From positions 62,001-126,000 of the forward strand of contig NZ_CP101164.1 in assembly GCF_024298865.1 (NCBI RefSeq): 64,000 bases of DNA, in the 5' to 3' direction. The notes beneath the pieces were generated by a model that was not told the origin of the DNA, did no database searches, and was given only the letters and a program-made list of their open reading frames with translations. This document shows positions 27,901 to 35,995 of the stretch, piece by piece (the stretch's first letter is position 1; each line of letters starts with the position of its first letter). The stretch comes from Halorarius halobius. Its GTDB lineage: Archaea > Halobacteriota > Halobacteria > Halobacteriales > Haloarculaceae. A program made the translations under genes and the position numbers.

Positions 27901-29241
27901 TCGACGCAGGGTCATGTCTTCAGCGACATCAACGCAGAAATCACCCGTACAACGCGTCGGGACCACTGCCTGCTCCCCGGAAGCAACACCGACGCTTCCG
28001 GCGAGCAGCTCTCAGCCGAACACGGGCGCGGCATCAACGGTAGTGAAAACAATCCCAATCGTGACTTCGAGATCGGCGTGTCCGGCGAGAACGGAGACGG
28101 AAACGGCGAAGGCAAGAAGACCGGGTCCAACCCAGAGACGCAACTCGGCACGGGGAGTCCGAACACCCCCAGTGCAGAGGGACAACCCCCCTCGAACGGG
28201 CACGGCGAACAGGCCGAATCAGGGGCTAGTCGAGTTCCCGCAGACGACCTCACAGACGACTTCGGTTCACGCCGCCCGCCGCGAGAAACGAACGATGAAA
28301 GCGAAACCGATGGCGGGGTTCCACGAGCAGCCGACGAAGTAGACAGTAATCTAGGAGATCGAGTTGACGGCTTCCTCTACGATGGAGTTGACCCCGACTC
28401 CGAAGACCCGTCCGAAACCGACGATGCACACAGCGACGAGGAGGGGGGAACAAGTCCCGACAATGCAGACGATCGGAGTGCGTCTGATACCCCCGACGAT
28501 AACGCCACTGAAAGTGCCGACGGAGAGAACGGAGAGACTCGATCAGGCATAGATGAAAATCTGACAGTTGAAGAACGCCACTTCCTGACCGCGATCGTCA
28601 CCACGGTCAACGGCAACCACCCTGCCTACGACGTTGTGAACTCGATGAAGAGGATAAAGAATCAGTTTGATGAGGTAGACGAAGAGAAGCTCATCGAACT
28701 CGGCTACCTCGAGAAGCAGACCGAAAATTTGCGGGTCTACTACACCGTGACTCGCGACGGCCAGCGTGCGTGTGGAGCGAAGGTCGCGACCGGCGAAGAT
28801 CAGGGCGATGTGAACGAGAAGACCTACCACAAGGTGATGGTGGAGGCATTCGCTCGCTCACTCGCCCGCGACCCGAACAATCACTATTTTATCAAACGAT
28901 ATACACCACTTCACGGGACGGATGTGAAGCCGGACGTGGTCGGCTACGATGGCGAAGATCCCGTCGTTATTGGAGAGGCCATCTCAAACGTCCATCCCTC
29001 GCTGATGGTCAAGCACTATGACGACTTCAACAGGTTCGACATCGAGAAGAAAGTCTGGATTGTGCCCAATCTATCAGTCGCATGGGACATCACTCGAGCC
29101 CTCGCAAATGCTGGTCGGATCGACGAACTGCCCCCCAAGCGAAATAACCGAACATACGAGAAGCTCACCGAAGCCATCTGGGGTGAAGAGGGTGAGTGGT
29201 TGTTCGTCGGCGCTTCAAATCTCCTCGATGATCTCGACTAG
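24964..29241 (+). CDS. giant VirD4/TraG-like ATPase with C-terminal winged-helix and nuclease-like region
   Basis: About 1425 residues. The N-terminus (1-80) is disordered. An unrecognised folded region (90-540) precedes a HerA/VirD4-type motor: Walker A ATTGGGKTT near 565, FVFDRKGG, Walker B LIIDEAAAM near 843. A 200-residue Gly/Asp/Ser/Glu-rich linker (about 1000-1200) leads to a winged-helix-like segment (LTVEERHFLTAIV, near 1200) and an alpha/beta domain with KPDVVGYDGEDPVVIGEAI near 1320, which resembles a PD-(D/E)XK site. Coupling proteins feed DNA to the VirB4 channel. A GTG at 24805 could add 53 residues, but codon use there is poor. The C-terminal calls are tentative. Confidence 0.75.
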   Translation: MTTPSPSSNRDDHEQDTLHDRISSLSSTRGEESTEAGQDHPTQNREESTDLDHVPPTENGADKEEEEKREDHLASYEVKGTTGPGKKLSDPIEARPYIHISPAREQVTPGNVIAGLFGLYRAGVTSTSRFNLKARLGLKDYKKIFEFIIHKPRNTKRFDFYISVTPYEATAFKTLAANVAAMYPESFEFEIVPFNPVAAFASEDGNARVGGRRIATLDDIIDLENLAGFEDPEVFIDHSIGSGHELSSEEAEEQLISEGVPLRPEEVREEKRPSLVRWKGIASKKDDWMTLLRPFSDLAVDSDDQYRSPLSVLLEQAVHTDDPFIFQAIFRPRSDWTSEAETHKRNLKMGNHGTVSAFKNEFARQMFGTSDQERRNIHRGDISEQVGGSVSAGEDDKITGSRMEQIDRKQPTTTFDLTLRAACNEQTVQSISNAFTSLSGPYYGIEGELLGFNNKEFARLCHARQASTSGFTGRFSKGDPLICASPDELANFVVVPHTDALPRASRGSSGGSPDARSPLTATDEDLLSQYDYGMHIGYAETAVDNRPDIPIRLSAEQLTHHILRAATTGGGKTTAMVNDALSAYESFDGPIFVFDRKGGTMADEYKKAHFKKFGNLDDVLHVPVPGPNDEVLAFPYFDIRPQLAAGVSRTVAVQEKVDRYNELLVYVLGREMTQQAFVAQEILNNLIKAMFDPVYGRDAWPIQDLFQVAYEMQQGQLPEVSDRTLRLALTRHLHADEQRFQTSIDAVMNRITKLAERSFVWRVLNFVPEWNDEKGCYANQSPMFDIQDILTSKKVVLVDTGDLRPASSNLFTFMLLDYIWSGARLRHRLGNTPSVEDGYVINLIIDEAAAMLQSELVRDDMIPDGREFGLSLEVIVHFAEQVKADALDVSSYKEILRNINTKLIGKLAVDDELVMTLFHEGIEDEELVDRITSLPRGEWVAQLPDTGFMTDIPEIVTLLPVDIPYGHSDSDDPVIDKTVSTQGHVFSDINAEITRTTRRDHCLLPGSNTDASGEQLSAEHGRGINGSENNPNRDFEIGVSGENGDGNGEGKKTGSNPETQLGTGSPNTPSAEGQPPSNGHGEQAESGASRVPADDLTDDFGSRRPPRETNDESETDGGVPRAADEVDSNLGDRVDGFLYDGVDPDSEDPSETDDAHSDEEGGTSPDNADDRSASDTPDDNATESADGENGETRSGIDENLTVEERHFLTAIVTTVNGNHPAYDVVNSMKRIKNQFDEVDEEKLIELGYLEKQTENLRVYYTVTRDGQRACGAKVATGEDQGDVNEKTYHKVMVEAFARSLARDPNNHYFIKRYTPLHGTDVKPDVVGYDGEDPVVIGEAISNVHPSLMVKHYDDFNRFDIEKKVWIVPNLSVAWDITRALANAGRIDELPPKRNNRTYEKLTEAIWGEEGEWLFVGASNLLDDLD

Positions 29242-29260
29242 TCACATCCAAGCGTTCGAA

Positions 29261-29378
29261 CAAAATCCGCGCACGGCGCGCACGAGCAGTACGGACGCTG
29301 TATCCTGTAAATCCGCCCTCTCGAACACCCCCTCGGCGTCAGCACTTAGCGCACGTGTGCAAAACGTATTAGAGACAC
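29261..29378 (+). repeat. 118-base direct repeat, copy 1
   Basis: It starts with CAAAATCCGC and contains a 45-base core (29322-29366) identical to copy 2, including CAGCACTTAGCGCACGTGTG. The 5' part is diverged. Confidence 0.75.
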
Positions 29379-29449
29379 TAAAACGCTATTTCTGGACTCA
29401 AACCGAAATCGGCGGGTTCGTGGGGGTTTCGAGTACGCGCAACTTCACG

Positions 29450-29567
29450 CAAAATCCGCACATGACGCGCATCGGTAGTATGGGGGTTGTATCACCAGAA
29501 TTTGCCTTTCCGAACACCCCCTCGGCGTCAGCACTTAGCGCACGTGTGCAAAACGCGTTAGAGAGGC
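29450..29567 (+). repeat. 118-base direct repeat, copy 2
   Basis: Offset by 189 bases from copy 1. The identical 45-base core is at 29511-29555. The palindrome CACGTG lies inside both cores. Confidence 0.75.
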
Positions 29568-29707
29568 TATCGGCCAACCAGGTCACTCCATTCGACCCCT
29601 CCGGCGTGATTTTACATAGTATTGGATACAGGGGGGCTGTCGTCCCTCCACAATTCGTGTGCAGGCTGTTGGTTTTCGTCTTGGCTTGGGGGAGATCGAC
29701 GAAATCG

Positions 29708-29732
29708 GTTTGTCTCGCCCGGCGGGGCGAGG
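29708..29732 (+). promoter_or_regulatory. leader element L0, before the primase-polymerase gene
   Basis: GTTTGT followed by a perfect 7-base hairpin, CTCGCCC and GGGCGAG around GGCG. It lies about 30 bases before the ATG at 29764. Confidence 0.55.
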
Positions 29733-29763
29733 CGACGGCGCGGGCTGACACAAGGTAAGATCC

Positions 29764-31980
29764 ATGCCAAACATAGACGTAACTAAAGACGGGATACCGG
29801 ACAAAATCCGCACCATCGGGAATTGGATTTGCTGGCGCGAAGGTATGCGTGACGGGAAACCTACCAAAATCCCGACTAAACCATATCGGACGAATGGTGA
29901 CATCAATGCCGACGTGACCAACCCCGAACATCGCCGAGACTTCGACACCGCCTGGGACTCACTCAACGACTCTCGCGTGAACGCCGATGGTCTGGGGTTC
30001 GTCTTCAGCGACGACGTCACCATCGTCGGCATCGACCTCGATAAATGTCGTGATTCTGATACCAGTGAAATCAAGGAATGGGCGCAAACAATCATCGACA
30101 AGGTCGACTCATATACGGAGGTTTCCGCTTCCGGAACCGGTGTGCATATCCTCGCCAGTGGGGAACTCCCGCCCGGCGGGAACCGGAAGGACTCTCTCGA
30201 GATGTATGACTCCGAACGGTACTTCGCTACGACTGGTGCTCACATCGAAGGAACCCCCACAGAAATCCAGAAGCGGCAGGATGAGATAGAGGCCGTTCAC
30301 CGCGAATTCATCCGGGACGGCGTGAGTCCAGATGGACAGACGACTCTCACCGGGGGGACGGAAATCGAAAGTTCAGAAAAGAGAGGTGACGCAGGTGGTC
30401 GCCTCGACACCGAGGCCCGGGCGCAGCAGAGTGCGAGTTCGCTCATCGAGCGTTATGGAGACGCCTTCAGGAATATCCGCGACCCCGCCATCAAGGAGGC
30501 CCTCGAGCGGGTCGCGACGAAGTACCTGCCCTCCGAGTGTCCGAGTACGTTCGCCGACCTCGCTGGGCCCGGTGTGGACCTATCAGATCAGGAGATACTC
30601 AAGCGAATGTTCGACTCTCACGGGGGTGACCGCAAGCAGCGTCTCTACGAAGGTGACGCCTCGATGTGGGGGTCCCATGACGCCGACTATCCGAGCCAGT
30701 CCGAGGCGGACATGGCGCTCGCTCACAACCTCGCGTTCTGGACGGGCAAGGACCCCGAACGGATGAACGGGTTGTTCGAGGAATCCGGCCTGCACCGCGA
30801 GAAGTGGGAGCGGCGTCACTACGCGAGTGGTGCGACCTACGGTGACGTCACGCTCGCCCGTGCGCTCCTCCGGGTGGACGACTACTACGAAGTCCCGAGC
30901 GAGGATGGCGTGAAGTTCTCGAAGGCCGATTCCATCGGCTCGAGTTCAACCTCATCCACGGGGTCGGACGACCACGATCTCCCACCGATGGACTTCAAGG
31001 TTGGCTCCAATTCCGGGCCGTCCGAGACCGGCGACGCCGCTACGGATGAGACCGGTCCACTGCACAGCGAAGGGACGAATGGGGAGGCACCCACCGTCAA
31101 TGCCGATGTTCTCACCGACCTCGAGGATGACGAAGAGTTCATCCCCGTCAACCCCGACGAAGACGGCGACCCGGCAGCAGTCGCTGACTCCTACGTAGCC
31201 GGGCAGGAACCGGAACAAGGGAACAGCCACGCTCAAGGTCCTGGTCATGACGGCACTGCATCGACGACCACACCCGAGGCTTCCACGACAGCTGGGACCA
31301 GTGCTGATGATAGTCCTGTCCCAGGGCCGAGAACGGGCGGGCCGGGGACCGCGACGCCGACGGTGGATGGTCGCGAACCGGTTGATCCGCGTGGGATGGA
31401 CACCGATTCCGATCTCGACGAGAGCACCCAGCGGATGATGGAAGCGTCCGCTCGCGACGCCGGGCCGGGATGGGAACGCACCGATCCGACGCTCGATGAT
31501 GACGAGAAGCACCCGGCGGATTGGACCATCGGCGAGATCCGGGGCTACTCCGCGACCGACCAGGCGATGCGCCTCGCTCGTGAAGACCAGCGTATCCTCG
31601 CCCGGAAACTCGACCGGCAGTCAAGGGAACTCGCCGAACTCAGCGAGCAGGGCGAGGAGAACGAACGCCTCCGGTTTGTCCTCAAGGTCTACCTCGAAAC
31701 GATGGACGAGCTGATGGAGGAACGCGCTCGGTATCGTACGCAACTCAAGCACCTCGGGGAGCTCTCGAAAGACGATACCGAACTCCCCGACGACCCCGTG
31801 AAGCGAGTCAAGCAGATCATGCGTCCGAAGGTTCGGCGCGAAGACGCACGGACGGCAACAGAGACCCTCACGGGAATCGACGCCGTCCTCCAGGAGTACG
31901 AAGAAGCAAACGAACGTATCGAGGCCAAAGAACGCGAACGCCGCAAGAAACAGGGCCTCTTCTCGCGTCTCTTCGGATAA
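29764..31980 (+). CDS. primase-polymerase (NrS-1-like) with long acidic linker and coiled coil
   Basis: A 738-residue protein. The first 170 residues show Prim-Pol motifs: GIDLD (motif I, metal-binding acidic pair) near 97, SASGTGVHI (the S-x-H motif) near 120 and YFATTGAHIEG near 153. Residues 270-380 resemble the helical region that follows the catalytic core in NrS-1-type phage polymerases (KDPERMNGLFEESGL). A long acidic low-complexity linker (390-570) and a coiled coil (590-738) follow. It should make primers, and perhaps short DNA, from ssDNA templates. No helicase domain is fused, unlike many plasmid primases. It opens the replication module behind leader L0. Confidence 0.8.
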   Translation: MPNIDVTKDGIPDKIRTIGNWICWREGMRDGKPTKIPTKPYRTNGDINADVTNPEHRRDFDTAWDSLNDSRVNADGLGFVFSDDVTIVGIDLDKCRDSDTSEIKEWAQTIIDKVDSYTEVSASGTGVHILASGELPPGGNRKDSLEMYDSERYFATTGAHIEGTPTEIQKRQDEIEAVHREFIRDGVSPDGQTTLTGGTEIESSEKRGDAGGRLDTEARAQQSASSLIERYGDAFRNIRDPAIKEALERVATKYLPSECPSTFADLAGPGVDLSDQEILKRMFDSHGGDRKQRLYEGDASMWGSHDADYPSQSEADMALAHNLAFWTGKDPERMNGLFEESGLHREKWERRHYASGATYGDVTLARALLRVDDYYEVPSEDGVKFSKADSIGSSSTSSTGSDDHDLPPMDFKVGSNSGPSETGDAATDETGPLHSEGTNGEAPTVNADVLTDLEDDEEFIPVNPDEDGDPAAVADSYVAGQEPEQGNSHAQGPGHDGTASTTTPEASTTAGTSADDSPVPGPRTGGPGTATPTVDGREPVDPRGMDTDSDLDESTQRMMEASARDAGPGWERTDPTLDDDEKHPADWTIGEIRGYSATDQAMRLAREDQRILARKLDRQSRELAELSEQGEENERLRFVLKVYLETMDELMEERARYRTQLKHLGELSKDDTELPDDPVKRVKQIMRPKVRREDARTATETLTGIDAVLQEYEEANERIEAKERERRKKQGLFSRLFG

Positions 31981-32060
31981 CGGCGCTGTTCCGAACCGTT
32001 CGGCCGGTGGTCTACTCGCGCCGCTCTTTCCGTGTGCATCCCCGCTCCTCGCCGAGTGAG

Positions 32061-32087
32061 TATTGGACCCCAAATGGGGGTGAGGGA
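32061..32087 (+). promoter_or_regulatory. leader element L1
   Basis: TATTGGA, CCCC, AAAT, GGGGG, then TGAGGGA. It lies 7 bases before the ATG at 32094, so the G-rich tail could serve as ribosome binding site. Confidence 0.6.
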
Positions 32088-32093
32088 AGTGAG

Positions 32094-32426
32094 ATGTACG
32101 ACAACATCAACCCCGACGAGCGGCGTATCGACAGCAAAATCGGCGGAATAGAGACCGAAGCCGAACTTGAGCAGCGAGAACCCGTGAGCGTCCAGTTCAA
32201 GACCGGTGACGGCCCCGAGTTCAGGAAGCCCGACCACGACCCGCACGGCGAGACGTTCGCCGCGGTCAGCCATTCTTGGGCGTCGTGTGACGGCGGGTGT
32301 GGGATGTCGGGCCTGGTCCCGACCGCACTCCTCGAAGACGCCGATGGACTGACCGGGTGGCCGCCATTCGACATCCTCTGCGAGGCGTGTGCCGAGGCTC
32401 GCGATCGTGACGATTACACCTTCTAG
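32094..32426 (+). CDS. small protein with two Cys pairs, 110 aa
   Basis: Not recognised. It begins with an acidic helical part (NINPDERRIDSKIGG). The C-terminal half carries CDGGCGMSG and ILCEACAEA, two cysteine pairs that could bind zinc. I chose ATG 32094 because it sits just after leader L1, whose G-rich tail is well placed as ribosome binding site. An upstream in-frame ATG at 32007 would include the leader. It is one of several zinc-motif microproteins in this module. Confidence 0.65.
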   Translation: MYDNINPDERRIDSKIGGIETEAELEQREPVSVQFKTGDGPEFRKPDHDPHGETFAAVSHSWASCDGGCGMSGLVPTALLEDADGLTGWPPFDILCEACAEARDRDDYTF

Positions 32427-32533
32427 TGGCCGGAGATGTGACGCGGTTCCGTTCGTATTGCTTTCCGACTAGACGACTCGGACGGATAGAGTTCCTCTGT
32501 TCTCTCGGTTTCTCCAGCTCCTCGCAGCGTGAG

Positions 32534-32560
32534 TTTTGGTCCCCAAAGGGGGGTGAGGGA
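32534..32560 (+). promoter_or_regulatory. leader element L2, before the RPA-RPAP fusion
   Basis: TTTTGGT, CCCC, AAA, GGGGGG, TGAGGGA. About 80 bases before the ATG at 32641. Confidence 0.6.
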
Positions 32561-32640
32561 GAGCGGGTGGGGCGGGGCGCGACAGTCGAGTGCCCAGTCC
32601 CGAAGCCGTTCCTCAGAATTCCCCTCAGAGAGTGACAAAC

Positions 32641-34245
32641 ATGTGTGCAAACACTACCACTGACGTAGCGCAGCGCGCGGAAGACATTAGCGGCGAGTTC
32701 GGCGAGATGGGCGTGGACGTCCCCGCGTCGAGCATCGAAGAGCGGATTGCGGCCATGCAGGAGTTCTCCGTTCCGATCGAGACGGCGGTCGAGACGACAG
32801 TTCGTAACGTCATCGACGACCATGACCTCGAATCCAACGACCTCTCGGACGGGGTCAAGGCGGTTGCCGGCTTCGGTAACGGTAACAGCGGTTCCCAGAG
32901 CTTCGACCGGGTGGCCCTCGAGGACATCCCGGACGTCGGCGACGAGGAATGGGTAGATGTCCGGGCGCAGGTCGTCGACCTCTGGGAGCCGCACTCCGAT
33001 TCCATGCGACAGGTCGGCCTCATCGCCGACGAGACGGCCCAGATGAAGTTCGTTGTCTGGGCGAAGAACACCGACTCGCTCCCGACCCTCGAGGAGGGTG
33101 TCGCCTACGACATCGCCTCGGCGGTCACGAACGAGTACGAGGGCAAGTACTCCATCTCGCTCAACAAGGCGAGCAGTGTCACGGAGTCCGAGGAGGCCGT
33201 CGAACCCACGGACGGGTCGATTCGCGCCACTGGGACGCTCGTCGGCCTAGATGAGGGTTCGGGCCTCATCAAGCGCTGCCCCCGCAAGGAATGCACGCGT
33301 GTCGTTCAGAACGGCCGCTGCTCCGAGCACGGTGTCGTCGATGGCGTGTTCGATCTTCGGCTGAAGGCCGTCCTCGACGATGGCGACCGTGCTGTCCGCG
33401 CACTGTTCAACGCCGAGATGACCGAGGCTGTCTCCGGAGTGAGCCTCGATGACGCCACGGAGATGGCTTCCGACGCCCTCGATACCAGCGTCGTCGAAGC
33501 GGCACTTCGCGAGTCACTCATCGGTCGGACGTACGACATCCGCGGCCCGGTCATCGGCGAGTACTTCCTCGTTGACGAGGTCGAAGAGACCTCCTACTCG
33601 GCGGAGAATCCCGGCCTCGGTGACGCGGCTCTCGCAGACGCCGTGACGCAGCGCCAACCCGCCAAGCGCGTGTTCGCTGAAGAACTGAACATGGCGACCC
33701 ACTCGTTCACCCGCCCGGAGGACGAGGGCGACGATCGTGCGCCGAAGTTCACGCTACTCCCCTCGGGTGAGGCAGCCAACCGCGTGCTCGTGGTCGGTGC
33801 TCTCATCGAAACCTCGGATGTCGGCGATGACTCCGAGTTCTGGAAGGGGCGCGTCATGGCGGGTAGTGAGGTCGTGAACATCTACGCTGGGCAGTACCAG
33901 CAGGAGTCGATGACCGTCCTCCGTTCGACCGAGACCCCGTCGTTCGTCGCAGTGGTCGGCAAGGTCCACCATTACGAGACGGACGCCGGCGTGAACGTCT
34001 CCATCCAGCCCGAGCACATCTCGACGGTGGGCGGTGAGATTCGCGACTCGTGGATGGCTGAGACCATCAACGCGACCCAGGCGCGGCTCAGCGCGCTCGA
34101 GAGCGGCGAATCGGACGCAGTGGACGCCGTTCACAGCGTCTACAACAGTGACGTCTCTGCCATCGAAACGGCGGTCCAGGCGGCAGCCAAGGACCTCACG
34201 CCTGCTGGCAGCGACGTCAAGTCGGAGCCAGCTCCCGCCCAGTAA
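32641..34245 (+). CDS. RPA-RPAP fusion, single-stranded DNA-binding protein
   Basis: A 534-residue protein joining two proteins that are encoded separately elsewhere in this window. Residues 1-320 are RPA: OB fold WVDVRAQVVDLWEP then VGLIADETAQMKFVVWAK, zinc-finger-like CPRKECTRV with CSEHG near 220-240. Residues 325-534 are RPAP: AKRVFAEELNMATHSF, NRVLVVGALIETSDVG, VNIYAGQYQQES. The junction near residue 315-325 is short. The fusion shows that the two act as one unit on single-stranded DNA. ATG 32641 (MCANTTT) is preferred over an in-frame ATG at 32590 within the leader region. It is the second RPA locus of the window. Confidence 0.88.
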   Translation: MCANTTTDVAQRAEDISGEFGEMGVDVPASSIEERIAAMQEFSVPIETAVETTVRNVIDDHDLESNDLSDGVKAVAGFGNGNSGSQSFDRVALEDIPDVGDEEWVDVRAQVVDLWEPHSDSMRQVGLIADETAQMKFVVWAKNTDSLPTLEEGVAYDIASAVTNEYEGKYSISLNKASSVTESEEAVEPTDGSIRATGTLVGLDEGSGLIKRCPRKECTRVVQNGRCSEHGVVDGVFDLRLKAVLDDGDRAVRALFNAEMTEAVSGVSLDDATEMASDALDTSVVEAALRESLIGRTYDIRGPVIGEYFLVDEVEETSYSAENPGLGDAALADAVTQRQPAKRVFAEELNMATHSFTRPEDEGDDRAPKFTLLPSGEAANRVLVVGALIETSDVGDDSEFWKGRVMAGSEVVNIYAGQYQQESMTVLRSTETPSFVAVVGKVHHYETDAGVNVSIQPEHISTVGGEIRDSWMAETINATQARLSALESGESDAVDAVHSVYNSDVSAIETAVQAAAKDLTPAGSDVKSEPAPAQ

Positions 34246-34440
34246 GGGGCCGGGGCTGCACACCCCGTGGGGGCGAACGTCGCCTCTTTCTCTGCCCGCG
34301 GCACTGTGCATCGAAAACCCGCCGAGCGCCCCCGGCACGACGGCGGTTCGCTGGTCTCAAGCGGTATGCAGTTGCATCGACTCTTGACCCTCGACCAGCT
34401 TCTATTCGATTCTGGTTCCTCTGGCGCTTCCTTGCTCAAG

Positions 34441-34467
34441 TTTTTGTCCCCAAAGGAGGTGAGGGGG
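34441..34467 (+). promoter_or_regulatory. leader element L3, without an adjacent gene
   Basis: TTTTTGT, CCCC, AAA, GGAGGTGAGGGGG. The tail contains AGGAGGTGAG, nearly the full complement of the 16S rRNA 3' end. Confidence 0.5.
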
Positions 34468-34863
34468 CGATTCGACCGTCCATCCGTTCTCGCCTCGTCG
34501 ACGAGGTCGGCTTGTCACTGCCTTCGTCGAAGATTGTGGGCCTCGCGACGATCAATCGCTAGCCCTCACTGACCGTTCGACTCTGTTCCATCGGTTCCGT
34601 TCCCGGAGTCTTGTCACGATTCCTGCCTGTGTCCACTCACAGCAACACTGGAAAGCGAACTGACAACGACACCGAACTCTTCGCAGAGTCTCCGTCGAGA
34701 GTCACAGCCCACTCGACCATGCTCTTGAGAGCGTGATCCTTGGACGTCGGCCAGTATTGCCAATCCCACCTCCGACGACGCTCCTGGCTCTCGCGTCGTC
34801 ACTTTCCGTACCCGTTCGACTATCCACCAGCAGTTTTCAAAATCCAGTTCCGGTAGCCTCACG

Positions 34864-34910
34864 TCCTACGTAACAACAAACGGCATCCACGTTCGGACTG
34901 TAACGTAGGA
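34864..34910. repeat. 47-bp dyad element, copy B
   Basis: Arms TCCTACGTAACA and TGTAACGTAGGA around 23 bases. Same orientation as copy A at 10089; the interior differs apart from a short TTCGGAC-type stretch. Confidence 0.75.
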
Positions 34911-35102
34911 TATGAGTCTTTCGCACGACTCCTTCCCGACCGGGAGATACCGTCGACGTCACCAATTGCGGTCAGAGCAACCCGCTACACACCGTGAACT
35001 GTGGCGGCTACATTGAATGTGGTTCGCGAAGAGTTATCGTTGTATTTTCACTACTAGTCCTGACTATGAACACCCACCAAGCTCCTTCCTCAATATCATG
35101 TG

Positions 35103-35131
35103 GTTATTGGGCCCTGAAGAGGAGTGAGGGA
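35103..35131 (+). promoter_or_regulatory. leader element L4, degenerate
   Basis: TTATTGGG, CCC, TGAAGA, GGAG, TGAGGGA. About 55 bases before the ATG at 35185. Confidence 0.4.
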
Positions 35132-35184
35132 GATCGGAGAGACAGCGTAACCGCTGTTCTCGGTCGGTTTCATTCATTCCAATC

Positions 35185-35868
35185 ATGAGTTCTAACAACA
35201 CCTCCACCGACGCACAACACTCGAACAGTACTCTCGGTCGCCGGTCATTCCTCCAAGAGGCCAGTGCGCTCGCCAGCGCCGGAGTGATCACTGCGATCGC
35301 CGGCTGCTCCAGTGCTGGAGCTGATGGCGAAACGAATGGTGGTGGCGAGGGCGGTTCGACCCCGACGCCCGACCCGGATGAGCCAGTCTTCCCGCTCACC
35401 GCCTCGGTTTCCGATCCGTATCATTTCTACCGGCGTGTTCTTGAATACGAGGACCACACTGAACATCACGGCCCTGTCTGGTTTGTCGACCTTACCTTCG
35501 ATCTTGCCGTGGATATCGACGACTGGAAAAGCACTGACGAGTACGCGGTTCCGACGATGTTTCCCATCAGAGTCTCCGAGAACGGTGGGAACCCCGAGTA
35601 CGGCCGGATCTTCCACATCAACAAGGCCGAGGGCTGGTACAGAGTCGAGGACAAGTGGTTTATCGAGCGGTCTCACTTCGTCGTCGACGAGACGGAGACC
35701 GAGTATCTCGTCCTCGGCTACGGCGAGGATGACGAACCCGACGCAGGCACGGACTACAGCGTGTACCTCGAGGACCGGACGAACCAGGACTTCCACGAAC
35801 TCGTCTCGTTCACGTACGACGGCGATCCCGCCGAGCGCAACCTCCTCGATGAAGAGTTCAGAAACTAA
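35185..35868 (+). CDS. Tat-exported lipoprotein
   Basis: A 227-residue secreted protein. Twin arginines in GRRSFLQEAS, a weakly hydrophobic stretch and the lipobox IAGC (Cys near residue 36) mark Tat export with lipid attachment, the usual haloarchaeal route. A Gly/Thr/Pro linker precedes a beta-rich mature domain (TASVSDPYHFYRRVLEYEDH, then VDLTFDLAVDIDDW). No family is recognised. It lies on the outer face of the membrane behind leader L4 and just before the methyltransferase. A link to cell-surface recognition or entry exclusion is possible but unsupported. Confidence 0.75.
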   Translation: MSSNNTSTDAQHSNSTLGRRSFLQEASALASAGVITAIAGCSSAGADGETNGGGEGGSTPTPDPDEPVFPLTASVSDPYHFYRRVLEYEDHTEHHGPVWFVDLTFDLAVDIDDWKSTDEYAVPTMFPIRVSENGGNPEYGRIFHINKAEGWYRVEDKWFIERSHFVVDETETEYLVLGYGEDDEPDAGTDYSVYLEDRTNQDFHELVSFTYDGDPAERNLLDEEFRN

Positions 35869-35906
35869 CGTCAGGTAATCTTGGTGGTGATGCTACCACA
35901 TCGCTC

Positions 35907-35936
35907 TTTTTGTGGCCCCCAACGGCTGTGAAGGGG
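35907..35936 (+). promoter_or_regulatory. leader element L5, before the cytosine methyltransferase
   Basis: TTTTTGTGG, CCCCC, AA, CGGCTGTGAAGGGG. The hairpin is imperfect. About 60 bases before the ATG at 35996. Confidence 0.4.
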
Positions 35937-35995
35937 TTCAGACTTGAAGAAATCACATCCTGATACTGGCACAGTGTACAGTTGCATCCTTGACG

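Larger units (their letters stand above)
29242..29763. other. 522-base gene-free region with direct repeats
   Basis: It contains two copies of a 118-base unit (29261-29378 and 29450-29567) and the leader hairpin at 29708-29732. Codon use and stops argue against a gene. Placed between the coupling-protein gene and the primase-polymerase gene, it is a candidate transfer origin or control region. No nick motif is recognisable. Confidence 0.5.
34246..35184. other. 939-base gene-free region
   Basis: It holds leader elements L3 (34441) and L4 (35103) and dyad copy B (34864-34910). Possible reading frames use poor codons and have no clear start signals. L3 has no gene directly behind it, so an undetected RNA or a lost gene between 34470 and 34860 is possible. 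Confidence 0.5.

Noticed and set aside
29018-29758. 246-residue frame running through the repeat region
   Set aside because: It overlaps the end of the coupling-protein gene in another frame, then crosses the direct repeats. The product is Ser/Thr/Arg-rich, and the apparent internal repeat only reflects the DNA repeats.
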